The notes: generated by a model not told the origin, from the sequence alone. Positions 16,841 to 26,027 are shown, counted from the stretch's first letter. The stretch: DNA of 51,572 nt from an uncultured Hungatella sp. (GCA_910585435.1 CAJUEJ010000028.1:1-51572); one strand, 5' to 3'. Translations and numbers: made by a program.

Positions 16841-17851
16841 TTGACAGTCAGAGAATCGCTGGAGGAGATGGAGGAAAGATATTTAAGCCCATATGCCTCC
16901 TTAAGCCGAAATACTTTAGGAAGAGACAAGCCGGAGCCGCTCTGTGATATACGGCCGGAATATCAGAGGGATCGGGACAGGATCCTTCACTGCAAATCGT
17001 TTCGCAGGCTGAAGCATAAAACCCAGGTGTTTCTGGCCCCGGAGGGGGATCATTACCGGACACGCCTGACCCACACCCTGGAGGTGTCTCAGATCGCCCG
17101 CACTGTGGCCAAAGCCCTGAAGCTTAACGAAAGCCTGACGGAAGCCATTGCACTGGGCCATGATCTGGGCCATACGCCTTTCGGACATTCTGGGGAGGCG
17201 GTCTTAAACCAAATATGCAGGGAAGGGTTTTCCCACTATACCCAGAGCGTCCGGGTGGTGGATGTGCTGGAAAAAAACGGGCGGGGGCTGAATCTGACCA
17301 GGGAGGTCCGGGACGGGATCTTAAATCACAGGACTGCCGGACGGCCGTCAACCTTGGAAGGGTGTATCGTCCGCCTTGCAGACAAGATTGCCTATATTAA
17401 CCATGATATCGACGATGCCATACGGGCCAGAATTTTCGTGGAAGGGGATCTGCCAGAACGGTACACGGCTGTTCTGGGACACAGTGTCAGGGACCGGCTG
17501 AACAACATGGTCCATGACATCATCACCCAAAGCCTGGATAAACCGGAGATCCAGATGTCGCCGGGGATGGAGGAGGCTATGATGGGGCTGCGCACATGGA
17601 TGTTTGATCATGTGTACAGCGGCGGCATCGCCAAGTCTGAGGAGGGGAAGGCCCAGCAGCTGATAAAAGCCCTGTATCTGTACTATATGGAACACGTGGA
17701 CAGGCTTCCTGCCGAATACCGGAAGATGATGGAGGAGAGAAACGAGACCAGGGAACGGGTAGTCTGTGATTATATTGCGGGGATGAGTGATATCTATGCC
17801 ATCGATAAATTTGAGGAGCTGTTTGTTCCCAAGGCGTGGAAGGTACTGTAG
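16841..17851 (+). CDS. dgt: Deoxyguanosinetriphosphate triphosphohydrolase-like protein (HD superfamily)
   Basis: The protein has 336 residues. It would hydrolyse dNTPs (dGTP in E. coli Dgt) to the nucleoside and triphosphate. The HD-domain metal ligands lie in RTRLTHTLEVSQIAR, then GHDLGHTPFGHSGE (the HD pair), then the later IAYINHDIDDAIRA. LKHKTQVF upstream matches the family. The short length fits the monomeric-type Dgt-like group annotated by HAMAP as type 2 rather than the 505-residue E. coli enzyme. Translation starts at TTG 16841 with AGGGGGAAGG just upstream; no better ATG is available before the conserved start. It is followed after 57 bases by dnaG, a common order in Clostridia. 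Confidence 0.92.
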   Translation: MTVRESLEEMEERYLSPYASLSRNTLGRDKPEPLCDIRPEYQRDRDRILHCKSFRRLKHKTQVFLAPEGDHYRTRLTHTLEVSQIARTVAKALKLNESLTEAIALGHDLGHTPFGHSGEAVLNQICREGFSHYTQSVRVVDVLEKNGRGLNLTREVRDGILNHRTAGRPSTLEGCIVRLADKIAYINHDIDDAIRARIFVEGDLPERYTAVLGHSVRDRLNNMVHDIITQSLDKPEIQMSPGMEEAMMGLRTWMFDHVYSGGIAKSEEGKAQQLIKALYLYYMEHVDRLPAEYRKMMEERNETRERVVCDYIAGMSDIYAIDKFEELFVPKAWKVL

Positions 17852-17908
17852 CATGTACGCTTAGAGCCAATGTGACGCAGAGTACACAAGAACGGACAGG
17901 AGGGGCAG

Positions 17909-19678
17909 ATGTTTTATCCGGAGGAGATTGTAGAAGAGGTACGGAGCAGGAACAACATTTTGGACGTGATTTCAGGGTATGTGAAAATGCAGAAGCGGGG
18001 AAGCAGTTATTTTGGGCTCTGTCCTTTTCACAATGAGAAATCTCCGTCATTTTCCGTGTCCCCTGACAAGCAGATGTATTATTGTTTCGGCTGCGGGGCA
18101 GGAGGAAATGTGATCACCTTTGTGATGGAGTACGAAAATTACTCTTTTAAAGAAGCTCTTGAATACCTGGCGGATCGTGTGGGGATGGAGCTGCCTAAAG
18201 GGGAGGAGTCAAAGGAGGCCAGGGCTCAGGCAGAGCTTCGGGTTTCCCTGCTGGAGATAAACAAGCTGGCAGCCAACTATTTTTACTATCAGCTAAAACA
18301 GCCCCAGGGCCGGCAGGGGTATGAGTATCTGACGGGACGGAAGCTGACCGATGACACCATCCGCAGGTTTGGGCTGGGATTTGCCAATAAGACCAGCGAC
18401 GATCTGTACCGGTATTTAAAAAGCAAAGGGTATCCAGATCAGCTTCTTGCTCAGACCGGGCTGGTAACCATCGAAGAGCGGGGGAGCCATGATAAATTCT
18501 GGAACAGGGTTATGTTCCCTATAATGGATGTGAACAACCGGGTCATCGGTTTTGGCGGGCGGGTCATGGGGGACGGAACCCCTAAATATCTGAATTCACC
18601 GGAGACCAGGCTGTTTGACAAGAGCCGGAATCTATACGGGCTTAATTATGCCAGAACCTCAAGGGAAAAATATATGCTGGTCTGCGAGGGATATATGGAT
18701 GTTATTGCCCTTCATCAGGCAGGCTTTACCAATGGGGTGGCATCCCTGGGCACAGCCTTTACCAGCCAGCACGGCGTGATCTTAAAACGGTATACCGACC
18801 AGGTGATATTGACATACGACAGCGACAGTGCAGGTGTGAAAGCAGCCCTTCGGGCGATTCCGATTCTTAAAGAGGCGGGAATCTCCTGCAAGGTTTTGAA
18901 TATGAAGCCTTACAAGGATCCGGATGAGTTTATAAAAAATATGGGGGCACAGGCATTCAGAGAGCGGATCGAGAAGGCGAGAAACAGTTTCCTGTTTGAG
19001 ATTGACGTGCTGAAGCAGGACTTTGATTTTGAGGATCCGGAGCAGAAGACCGGATTCTATAACCGGGTGGCACAGAAGCTTTTAAGCTTTTCCGATGCCC
19101 TGGAGCGTGATACTTACACCCAGGCAGTGTCCAGGGAATATTATATCAATTATCAGGATTTGAAACAGCTGGTAAACCGTATGGGGCTTCGGGTTTCTCC
19201 GGAAACGGAAAGAGCAGAGGGCGGGGAAGGAAGGACACCGTTTGTGGCCCGGGAGAGGAAAAGGGAAAAAGAGGATGGTGTGAAACGTTCCCAGCGGCTT
19301 TTGCTGACCTGGCTCATCGAGGATCCCGCCTTGTTTGACAAGATTGAGGGGATTATTTCGCCGGAGGATTTTAAGGAGGAGTTGTATCATCAGGTGGCTC
19401 AGATGGTTTTTGACGGCCATCGGGCCGGGGATTTGAATCCTGCCGGGATTCTGAATCGTTTTATCAATGACGAGGCACAGTATAAGGAAGTGGCCGGACT
19501 TTTTAATGCCAGCCTGAGGGAATCACTGAACCAGGAGGAGCAGAAGAAGGCCTTTGCCGAGACGGTAAAAAAGGTGAAGAAAAACAGCCTGGATGAGGCA
19601 AGCCGGGCTGCTTCGGATATTGAACAGCTGCAGAAAATTATTCAGGCCCAGAAAGAACTGAAGGATTTAAATATATGA
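17909..19678 (+). CDS. dnaG: DNA primase
   Basis: The replication primase has 589 residues and makes the RNA primers for DNA synthesis. It has the CHC2 zinc finger C38-x2-H41-x17-C59-x2-C62. The catalytic TOPRIM domain follows, with EGYMDV (about 255) and DSDSAG (about 305), and RPD-like residues in the RNAP-like domain (GFGGRVMGDG). The C-terminal DnaB-interacting region (about 440-589) is helical and weakly conserved, as usual. ATG 17909 has GGAGGGG upstream. The macromolecular-synthesis order dnaG-rpoD continues after a 74-base gap. Confidence 0.97.
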   Translation: MFYPEEIVEEVRSRNNILDVISGYVKMQKRGSSYFGLCPFHNEKSPSFSVSPDKQMYYCFGCGAGGNVITFVMEYENYSFKEALEYLADRVGMELPKGEESKEARAQAELRVSLLEINKLAANYFYYQLKQPQGRQGYEYLTGRKLTDDTIRRFGLGFANKTSDDLYRYLKSKGYPDQLLAQTGLVTIEERGSHDKFWNRVMFPIMDVNNRVIGFGGRVMGDGTPKYLNSPETRLFDKSRNLYGLNYARTSREKYMLVCEGYMDVIALHQAGFTNGVASLGTAFTSQHGVILKRYTDQVILTYDSDSAGVKAALRAIPILKEAGISCKVLNMKPYKDPDEFIKNMGAQAFRERIEKARNSFLFEIDVLKQDFDFEDPEQKTGFYNRVAQKLLSFSDALERDTYTQAVSREYYINYQDLKQLVNRMGLRVSPETERAEGGEGRTPFVARERKREKEDGVKRSQRLLLTWLIEDPALFDKIEGIISPEDFKEELYHQVAQMVFDGHRAGDLNPAGILNRFINDEAQYKEVAGLFNASLRESLNQEEQKKAFAETVKKVKKNSLDEASRAASDIEQLQKIIQAQKELKDLNI

Positions 19679-19752
19679 TGGTTCGGTATCAGACCTGCAT
19701 AATTCTCTTAGAGGTGGAAAAACTATAGGCAGGCTACGGAAAGGTAGGATTT

Positions 19753-20862
19753 ATGGACGAAAAGGTATTGGGATTTGAGGAAAAGCTGCAGCAGCTTTTA
19801 GCAGAGGCCAAAAGGAAAAAGAATGTTTTGGAGGAGCAGGAGGTTCAGGACTTCTTTTCCGGAGACAATCTGGACGGGGAAAAATGGGACACAGTCTTTG
19901 ACTTTCTGGATGCAAATAAGGTAGATATCCTACGTATAGGAAACGATGATATAGAGCTTGAGCCTGAAGAGCTGTTTGAGGAAGAGGAGATTGACCTGGA
20001 ACAGATCGATCTGACCGTTCCGGACGGTATCGGGGTGGAGGATCCGGTCCGCATGTATCTGAAGGATATAGGGAAGATTCCCCTTTTGTCGCCGGAGGAG
20101 GAGATCCAGCTGGCCCGGCGGATCGAGGCAGGGGACGAGGAGGCGAAGAAACGTCTGGCGGAGACCAACCTGCGTCTGGTGGTCAGCATTGCCAAACGGT
20201 ATGCCGGCAGAGGCATGCAGTTTCTGGATTTGATTCAGGAAGGGAACCTGGGGCTTATCAAGGCTGTGGATAAGTTTGATTACCGGAAGGGATATAAATT
20301 CAGTACCTATGCCACCTGGTGGATCCGCCAGGCCATTACCCGGGCCATTGCGGATCAGTCCAGGACTATCCGGATTCCGGTCCATATGGTGGAGACCATC
20401 AACCGGCTGGTCAGGACCTCCAGGCAGCTTTTGCAGGAGCTGGGACGGGAGCCTCAGCCGGAGGAGATTGCACAGAGGATGGATATGCCTGTGGAGCGGG
20501 TCAGGGAAGTGATGAAGATTTCCCAGGATCCGGTGTCTTTGGAGACTCCTATCGGGGAGGAGGAGGACAGCCACTTAGGGGATTTTATTCAGGATGAGCA
20601 TGTGGCGGTTCCGGTGGATGCGGCTACATTTACTCTGCTTCACGAGCAGCTTTTAGAAGTGCTGGAGACTCTGACGGAGAGGGAACAGAAGGTTTTAAAG
20701 CTGCGGTTCGGGCTGGAGGACGGGCATCCCCGGACTCTGGAAGAGGTGGGAAAGGAGTTTAATGTGACCCGGGAGCGGATCCGGCAGATTGAGGCCAAGG
20801 CTTTGAGAAAGCTTAGGCATCCCAGCCGGAGCAAGAAGCTAAAAGACTATCTGGATCAGTGA
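19753..20862 (+). CDS. rpoD: Primary sigma factor (sigma-70/sigma-A)
   Basis: The housekeeping RNA polymerase sigma subunit has 369 residues. An acidic region 1.1 precedes region 1.2 (DPVRMYLKDIGKIPLLSP, about 97). Region 2 (ETNLRLVVSIAKRYAGRG to ATWWIRQAITRAIADQSRT) carries the -10-reading tryptophans. Region 3 follows. Region 4 (LTEREQKVLKLRFGLEDG, then VTRERIRQIEAKALRKLRHP) contains the helix-turn-helix for the -35 element. The length matches Firmicute SigA (about 370). It would read the TTGACA/TATAAT-type promoters marked in this window. Two large hairpin structures follow the stop. Confidence 0.97.
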   Translation: MDEKVLGFEEKLQQLLAEAKRKKNVLEEQEVQDFFSGDNLDGEKWDTVFDFLDANKVDILRIGNDDIELEPEELFEEEEIDLEQIDLTVPDGIGVEDPVRMYLKDIGKIPLLSPEEEIQLARRIEAGDEEAKKRLAETNLRLVVSIAKRYAGRGMQFLDLIQEGNLGLIKAVDKFDYRKGYKFSTYATWWIRQAITRAIADQSRTIRIPVHMVETINRLVRTSRQLLQELGREPQPEEIAQRMDMPVERVREVMKISQDPVSLETPIGEEEDSHLGDFIQDEHVAVPVDAATFTLLHEQLLEVLETLTEREQKVLKLRFGLEDGHPRTLEEVGKEFNVTRERIRQIEAKALRKLRHPSRSKKLKDYLDQ

Positions 20863-20869
20863 TGGGCTT

Positions 20870-20947
20870 CGCAAACCATATCCCTGCGCTTGCGGGGCCA
20901 GGATTTTTAAGTCTCCTGGAAATGCAGGCGCAGGGATATTATTTGCG
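20870..20947. terminator. Large compound hairpin after rpoD
   Basis: Three nested stems share one centre: CGCAAA (20870-20875) with TTTGCG (20942-20947), ATATCCCTGCGC (20878-20889) with GCGCAGGGATAT (20928-20939), and CCAGGA (20898-20903) with TCCTGG (20914-20919). There is no clear U-tract after it. Probably the rpoD terminator or a 3'-end protecting structure. Confidence 0.6.
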
Positions 20948-20979
20948 GATCCGGCTGTTTGAGAAATCGTGAAAGGTCC

Positions 20980-21126
20980 GCCCGCCGAGAGAATCCTATT
21001 GTTTTCTCCCGGGCACGCTTGCACTACGTGAAGAGCGTAGCGGTACGTAAGGCGCTAAAAGACAGCGCCTAAGTACCGACGGTCTTCGAGTACCCTAGAG
21101 AAAACAATAGGATTCTCTCGGCGGGC
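20980..21126. repeat. Palindromic element 1: perfect 29-bp inverted arms with nested hairpins
   Basis: The left arm (20980-21008, starting GCCCGCCGAGAG) and right arm (21098-21126, ending CTCTCGGCGGGC) are exact reverse complements over 29 bp. The 89-base core folds further: CTACG/CGTAG (21024-21028 and 21036-21040), and a hairpin over 21041-21078 with CGGTAC/GTACCG and AGGCGCT/AGCGCCT. The element fills the rpoD-trmK spacer and has no ORF. Its layout repeats at 37149-37349, where the arms are again 29 bp but of unrelated sequence. It could act as an RNA structure, a terminator or a mobile palindrome. It is not a known class to me. Confidence 0.75.
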
Positions 21127-21238
21127 TATGTTATCTCGAAATATCGAGTGTTAATTAAATGGAATTGGCATATGAAAGCCGGCTCAGACAGATGTCCGGA
21201 ATAAGGGGATAGAAGATCCGGAAAGGATGGGAGATGGG

Positions 21239-21964
21239 ATGAAGCTGTCAAAAAGACTTGAGACGGTGGTTTCTTTTGTGGAGACAGGGAGCAGGGTTGC
21301 GGATGTGGGGACGGATCACGGGTATGTTCCCATCGCTTTGGCAGAGAGAGGCATAGCGGTCCATGGGGTGGCTATGGATGTGAGGGAGGGGCCCCTGGCA
21401 CGGGCCAGGGAGCATATCAGGCGCCATGGTCTGGAGGATGTGATTGAGGTGCGGCTTGGTGACGGGGTGAAGGAGCTAAAGGACGGGGAAGCGGATACGG
21501 TGATTGTGGCCGGTATGGGCGGGGAGCTGGTGATACATATCCTGGAGGACGGGAAGAGGCTCTGGGGTGAGATAAAACACTGGATTCTGTCGCCCCAGTC
21601 CGAGTTAGACAAAGTCCGCAAGTTTTTGGAAGACAACGGGTTTTTGATTGAGCGGGAGGATATGGTACAGGAGGAGGGGAAGTATTATACAGTTATGAGG
21701 GTGATTCCCGGAAGGATGGAGCCTATGGAGCCCTGGGAGCTTCTGTACGGGCCCTGCCTGGTGAGACAAAAACACCCGGTGCTTGGAGAATTTTTAGTGC
21801 GGGAACAAAATACGCTGGAGGAGATTTTGAAAGGGATTAACAGGCAGGAGGGGGAGAAGGCAAAAGACAGGGCCAGTAAGCTGAGGCAGAAGCTTGTGTG
21901 GATCAGGAGGGCGCTTGAAATTGTGGGAAATCTGGAAGGATATAATATAGAAGGCGAGGGATAA
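21239..21964 (+). CDS. trmK: tRNA (adenine22-N1)-methyltransferase TrmK
   Basis: The protein has 241 residues. TrmK methylates N1 of adenine 22 in tRNA using S-adenosylmethionine. The start MKLSKRLETVVSFV, the SAM-binding loop VADVGTDHGYVPIAL (about 20-35) and the VIVAGMGGELVIHIL strand (about 90) are family marks. ILSPQSELDKVRKFL lies in the typical place, and the C-terminal helices (residues about 165-235) form the expected coiled region. ATG 21239 is preferred over the ATG 12 bases upstream because it matches the family start and has a GGGAG site. It is followed by the nif3-like gene after 3 bases, the standard Firmicute rpoD-trmK-nif3 order. Confidence 0.93.
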   Translation: MKLSKRLETVVSFVETGSRVADVGTDHGYVPIALAERGIAVHGVAMDVREGPLARAREHIRRHGLEDVIEVRLGDGVKELKDGEADTVIVAGMGGELVIHILEDGKRLWGEIKHWILSPQSELDKVRKFLEDNGFLIEREDMVQEEGKYYTVMRVIPGRMEPMEPWELLYGPCLVRQKHPVLGEFLVREQNTLEEILKGINRQEGEKAKDRASKLRQKLVWIRRALEIVGNLEGYNIEGEG

Positions 21965-21967
21965 AAA

Positions 21968-22765
21968 ATGAAGGTTACAGAGTGGACAGAGAGGCTGGAG
22001 AGGCTGGCGCCGGTTTCCTGTGGGTGCCAGTGGGATAATCCAGGGCTTTTAGCGGGAAGAGGGGAGAAAGAGGTTGCAAAGATCCTGATTGCACTGGACG
22101 CCACCGATGAGGTGGTGGATATGGCAGTGGAAAACAGGGTGGATCTTTTGCTGACCCATCACCCTCTTATTTTTAAGGCAATGAAGAAGATCAATGATCA
22201 GGATTTTATCGGAAGGCGGCTGATAAAGCTGATTCAGGCGGATATCAGTTACTATGCCATGCACACGAACTTTGATGCGGCGCCCGGGTGTATGGCGGAT
22301 CTGGCGGCGGAAAAGCTGGGGCTTTTAAAGACAGTGCCTCTGGAGGTGATGGGGGAGGCAGACGGGGCTGCCTACGGCATCGGAAAAGTGGGAAATTTGG
22401 CGAAAGAGTTGACATTAAAACAGCTGGCTGATAAAGTAAAAGAGGGGTTTGGACTTTCCTCTGTCATGGTTTATGGATACCGGCAGACGGACAAGCCGGT
22501 AAGACGGATTGCCGTGTGTCCTGGCTCTGGAAAAGGGATGACGGAGGCGGCCATAGAGGCCGGGGCTCAGGTTTTGGTTACAGGAGATATGGGGCATCAC
22601 GACGGGATCGACGGGGCAGCCAACGGACTGGCTGTCATGGATGCCGGACATTATGGACTGGAGCATATGTTTGTGGATTTTATGGAAGCTTACTGTGCGG
22701 AGCATATCGACGGTTCTGTAGAGATATGCAAGGCGCCTGTAGAGTTCCCGGCGGCGGTTTGGTAA
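21968..22765 (+). CDS. Nif3-like dinuclear metal centre hexameric protein
   Basis: The protein has 265 residues. Conserved metal-binding motifs are present: LLTHHPLIFKAMKKI (His pair), YYAMHTNFDAAPGCM, and the C-terminal VTGDMGHHDGIDGA and GHYGLEHMFV. It is annotated in many genomes as GTP cyclohydrolase 1 type 2 or YqfO/YbgI, but its cellular reaction is unsettled. At 265 residues it is the short form and lacks the PII-like insert seen in the ~370-residue B. subtilis YqfO. It begins 3 bases after trmK, so the two are co-translated; the genomic pairing is conserved across Firmicutes. Confidence 0.92.
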   Translation: MKVTEWTERLERLAPVSCGCQWDNPGLLAGRGEKEVAKILIALDATDEVVDMAVENRVDLLLTHHPLIFKAMKKINDQDFIGRRLIKLIQADISYYAMHTNFDAAPGCMADLAAEKLGLLKTVPLEVMGEADGAAYGIGKVGNLAKELTLKQLADKVKEGFGLSSVMVYGYRQTDKPVRRIAVCPGSGKGMTEAAIEAGAQVLVTGDMGHHDGIDGAANGLAVMDAGHYGLEHMFVDFMEAYCAEHIDGSVEICKAPVEFPAAVW

Positions 22766-22797
22766 AGAGTACCAGGTAAAACAAAGGAGGGGATTTC

Positions 22798-24453
22798 ATG
22801 GCAAAAGTAAAAATTGGAGATCAGGTGAGGGAGTACCAGGAGGGTACCCCTTATCTGGAGATTGCAAAGGAGTATCAGGGGCAGTATTCCTATGATATTC
22901 TGCTTGTATCAGTCAATGGCAAGCTGGCTGAGCTGCAAAAAAAGGTTTCCGGGGATTGTTCTCTTACGTTCATAACAGCGGCCGAAAAGCCAGGGAGCCA
23001 GACCTACCAGAGAACCACGAAGCTGATTATGCTGAAGGCTTTTTATGAGGTTGTGGGGAGAGAGAATGTTGAGAAGATTACAGTTAAATTCTCTGCTGGA
23101 AAGGGCCTGTTTGTTCAGCCGTCAGGCAATTTTACTCTGAATCAGCAGCTTCTTGGGCAGGTAAAGGAAAAGATGAGGGAGTATGTGGAAAAGAAGCTTC
23201 CCATCGAAAAGAGAAGCCTGAACACGGAGGAGGCCATCGAGCTGTTCACCAGGCTGGAAATGTATGACAAGGCCCAGCTGTTTAAGTTCCGCAGGGTGTC
23301 CAGGGTTAATGTGTACCGGATCGGCGAGTTTGAGGATTATTTCTATGGATATATGGCGCCTGATACAGGGTATATCAGACTGTTTGACCTGATTCCCTTT
23401 GAGGACGGATTCGTGCTGCTGATACCAGACGCTGCAGCCCCTGACAGGCTGCCGGAGTTTCGCCCCAGCCAGAAGCTGTTCCAGGTTTTGAAGGAATCCT
23501 CCCAGTGGGGAGAAAAAATGCGGATTCCCAATATCGGGGCGTTGAACCAGGAGATCAGCCGCGGCCGGGCCAATGAACTGATTCTGATTCAGGAGGCTCT
23601 TCAGGAGAAGAAAATAGGGCAGATTGCCGAGATGATTGCCGACCAGCCTGACAAAAAGTTTGTCATGATCGCCGGGCCCTCCTCTTCGGGAAAGACTACC
23701 TTTTCCCACAGGCTTTCCATCCAGCTTCAGGCTCTGGGCATGAGGCCCCACCCCATTGCGGTGGATAATTATTTTGTTGACAGGGAGAAAAGCCCCAGGG
23801 ACAAGGACGGGAATTACGATTTTGAGGCACTGGAGTGTGTGGATGTGCCCCTGTTTAACCAGGACATGGTAAAGCTTTTAAGCGGCGAGACAGTGGAGCT
23901 GCCCAGATTCAATTTCGTCACCGGTAAACGGGAGTACAAGGGAGATACAATGAAATTGGGGAAGGAAGATATTCTGGTGATTGAAGGTATCCATTGCCTG
24001 AACGACAAATTTTCCTATTCCCTTCCCAAAGAAAGTAAATTTAAGATCTATATCAGCGCCCTGACCCAGCTGAATATCGATGAGCATAACCGGATCCCCA
24101 CCACAGACGGAAGGCTGATCCGCCGCATGGTAAGGGATGCCAGAACCAGAGGCACCTCCGCCAGGGAGACCATCCGGATGTGGCCGTCGGTAAGAAGAGG
24201 GGAGGAGGGGAATATTTTCCCGTTCCAGGAGGAAGCAGATGTGATGTTTAATTCGGCGGCTGTGTATGAGCTGGCTGTATTAAAGCAGTATGCGGAGCCC
24301 ATTCTGTTTCAGATTCCCAAGGACTGCCCGGAATATCTGGAGGCTAAAAGGCTTCTTAAGTTTTTGGACTATGTGCAGGGAGTCAGCAGCGAGATGATCC
24401 CACAGAATTCCATTGTCAGGGAATTTATCGGAGGAAGCTGCTTCCGAGTGTAA
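22798..24453 (+). CDS. TGS-domain nucleoside (uridine/cytidine-like) kinase
   Basis: The protein has 551 residues. An N-terminal TGS domain (about 1-60) and a ThrRS-type second additional domain (about 65-230) precede a P-loop kinase of the PRK/uridine kinase family. Walker A is GPSSSGKTTF (about 293-302) and the catalytic region includes VDNYFVDREKSPRDKDGNY. LVIEGIHCLND is Walker B-like. The fused architecture is common in Clostridia and Bacteroides and is annotated as nucleoside kinase. It would phosphorylate a nucleoside with ATP/GTP; the substrate is not fixed by sequence. ATG 22798 has a strong AAAGGAGGGG. It is the last gene before rnpB. Confidence 0.9.
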   Translation: MAKVKIGDQVREYQEGTPYLEIAKEYQGQYSYDILLVSVNGKLAELQKKVSGDCSLTFITAAEKPGSQTYQRTTKLIMLKAFYEVVGRENVEKITVKFSAGKGLFVQPSGNFTLNQQLLGQVKEKMREYVEKKLPIEKRSLNTEEAIELFTRLEMYDKAQLFKFRRVSRVNVYRIGEFEDYFYGYMAPDTGYIRLFDLIPFEDGFVLLIPDAAAPDRLPEFRPSQKLFQVLKESSQWGEKMRIPNIGALNQEISRGRANELILIQEALQEKKIGQIAEMIADQPDKKFVMIAGPSSSGKTTFSHRLSIQLQALGMRPHPIAVDNYFVDREKSPRDKDGNYDFEALECVDVPLFNQDMVKLLSGETVELPRFNFVTGKREYKGDTMKLGKEDILVIEGIHCLNDKFSYSLPKESKFKIYISALTQLNIDEHNRIPTTDGRLIRRMVRDARTRGTSARETIRMWPSVRRGEEGNIFPFQEEADVMFNSAAVYELAVLKQYAEPILFQIPKDCPEYLEAKRLLKFLDYVQGVSSEMIPQNSIVREFIGGSCFRV

Positions 24454-24461
24454 GAACAGGA

Positions 24462-24490
24462 TTCACATTTTAAAAAATATGTGGTAGAAT
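24462..24490 (+). promoter_or_regulatory. Promoter of rnpB
   Basis: TTCACA (24462-24467) and TAGAAT (24485-24490) are separated by 17 bases. The predicted start near 24497-24500 coincides with the 5' end of the folded RNase P RNA. Confidence 0.7.
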
Positions 24491-24499
24491 AGGGAACAT

Positions 24500-24852
24500 A
24501 GTTTGAGTAAGACAGATGGTCGCTGCCGCAGTGCCGAAAGGCGGCGGGAGAGGAAAGTCCGGGCTTCACAGGGCAGGATGCCAGATAACGTCTGGCGGAG
24601 GCGACTCCAGGGACAGTGCAACAGAAATATACCGCCGGTCGTCAGACCGGTAAGGGTGGAAGGGCAGTGTAAGAGACTACCGCCTGGCTGGCAACAGACA
24701 GGGCACATGTAAACCCCATCCGAAGCAAGACCGAACAGAAGGCATAAGGCGGCCCGTCTGCTTTCGGGTAGGTTGCTTGAGCCTGGCGGCGACGCCAGGC
24801 CTAGACAGATGACCATCCAACGACATAACCCGGCTTACCGTTTTGCTCAAAA
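24500..24852 (+). ncRNA. rnpB: RNase P RNA, bacterial class A
   Basis: This is the catalytic RNA that removes tRNA 5' leaders. Conserved blocks occur in order: GAGGAAAGTCCGGGC (24550 region), ACAGAAATATACCGCC, GGTAAGGGTGGAA, AACCCCATCCGAAGCAAGACC, GGTTGCTTGAGCC, and finally GACATAACCCGGCTTAC. The P1 helix closes with TTTGAG (24502-24507) against CTCAAA (24846-24851). A promoter precedes and a terminator follows. The P4 halves and overall layout place it in the ancestral A type rather than the Bacillus B type, which fits Lachnospiraceae. Short ORFs inside it are not genes. Confidence 0.97.
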
Positions 24853-24856
24853 AGAC

Positions 24857-24884
24857 AGGGCTGCCTTGGCAGCCCTTTGTTTTA
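24857..24884. terminator. Intrinsic terminator of rnpB
   Basis: The stem AGGGCTGCC (24857-24865) and GGCAGCCCT (24868-24876) is followed by TTGTTTT. It lies between rnpB and the convergent peptidase gene and may serve both strands. Confidence 0.85.
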
Positions 24885-24924
24885 TAAGATACTTTCTTCT
24901 GATGAGATATTTTCTTCTGTGTGG

Positions 24925-25998
24925 TCAGAGACTGGATTGCAGCAATTCAGGAAGAAACTCTGCCAGGCTGTAGTAAATCTGTCCGTCCAGGCCGACGGTT
25001 TTTTCTGCACATACCATGGAGTTTAGAATCGCCTCATGGGCTGCTTCCGCGGCAGCCTTAAATGCCAGGTTTATGAGATTTTCCGGAATCATAGTCAGGG
25101 AGAGAAGCGTATCCCTGGGATCTGCCGGGATCCGGTTGGCTGTGGTAAAACCGATCATCACCTCGCCGCTGCCATGGCCGGTGTAGGCCCCAGTCCTGGC
25201 GATTCCCACAGCTGTCCGCCGGATGATCCGCTTCAGCTGTCTGGAGGAGACAGGAAGGTCTGTGGCTACAATGGTCATGATAGAACCCTGATCCTGCCGG
25301 GAGACAGCCATCTGCTCCCTCTCTTTCTTAAACTCCAGAATCCTTTTTCCTGCCGGGATACCGTTCAATATAAAATCCTCTGTGGAACCAAAATTAGACT
25401 GCACTAAGACGCCGATGGTATACTCCCTGTCTCCCACGGAGACGATCCTGGAAGCAGAGCCGATTCCGCCCTTTAGGCCGTAGCAAATGGTTCCGGCGCC
25501 GGCGCCCACATCCCCTTCCCTGAAATCTTCTCCGGCACAGCCGATGGCTTCCAGCACATGCTTCTGCCGTACGGCCCGGTGACTAATCTGGTTGATGGAG
25601 CTGTCATTGCATTCCCCTACCACAGGATTTAGGCTGTGAACCTCCACCCCGTCCTTCTCACACCTGTCAAGCACATGCTGGGCCAGGGCATCCCACACCA
25701 GCCCTACGTTTAATGTGTTGGTAAGAGCGATGGGAGTCTCTAAGGTCCCCAGTTCATCGATCTGAATCAGGCCGCAGCTTTTTCCAAATCCGTTGTGGAC
25801 ATAGGAGGCAGCAGTGTATTTGCTGGAAAATGTATTGTCGCTTCCAGGGAGAATCACTGTGACTCCTGTGTGATTCTCTTCATTTTTTATGGTAGAGTGA
25901 CCTACCAAAACACCGGGCACATCAGTGATTTTATTCCGTTTTCCCGGCTTCATGACGCCTGGTAAAAAATTATAATCGCGGATTCGTTTCTGGTTCAT
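24925..25998 (-). CDS. P1-family (DmpA/BapA-like) aminopeptidase
   Basis: The protein has 357 residues and no signal peptide. It begins with the family start DVPGVLVGHSTI. NTLNVGLVWDALAQHVLDR, CYGLKGGIGSASRIV and YTIGVLVQSNFGS follow, then ATDLPVSSRQLKRIIRRTAVGIARTG near the C-terminus. This is the conserved order of the DmpA/peptidase S58 family. These Ntn-type enzymes self-cleave into two subunits and then release N-terminal residues from peptides or beta-peptides. The exact cleavage site was not assigned here. ATG 25998 has AAGGGGG 7 bases upstream and lies 29 bases after pyrI, so it is probably the third gene of the pyr operon. A link to pyrimidine metabolism is not established. Confidence 0.88.
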   Translation of the reverse strand: MNQKRIRDYNFLPGVMKPGKRNKITDVPGVLVGHSTIKNEENHTGVTVILPGSDNTFSSKYTAASYVHNGFGKSCGLIQIDELGTLETPIALTNTLNVGLVWDALAQHVLDRCEKDGVEVHSLNPVVGECNDSSINQISHRAVRQKHVLEAIGCAGEDFREGDVGAGAGTICYGLKGGIGSASRIVSVGDREYTIGVLVQSNFGSTEDFILNGIPAGKRILEFKKEREQMAVSRQDQGSIMTIVATDLPVSSRQLKRIIRRTAVGIARTGAYTGHGSGEVMIGFTTANRIPADPRDTLLSLTMIPENLINLAFKAAAEAAHEAILNSMVCAEKTVGLDGQIYYSLAEFLPELLQSSL

Positions 25999-26027
25999 GG
26001 GAAAGCCCCCTTTTTAATTTCAAACTG

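Noticed and set aside
20980..21126. Invertible promoter (phase-variation switch)
   Set aside because: The inverted arms would allow inversion, but the spacer is itself self-complementary, holds no clear promoter, and no recombinase gene is near.
24503..24712. Open frame within rnpB
   Set aside because: The region is a structured RNA with all class A conserved blocks.
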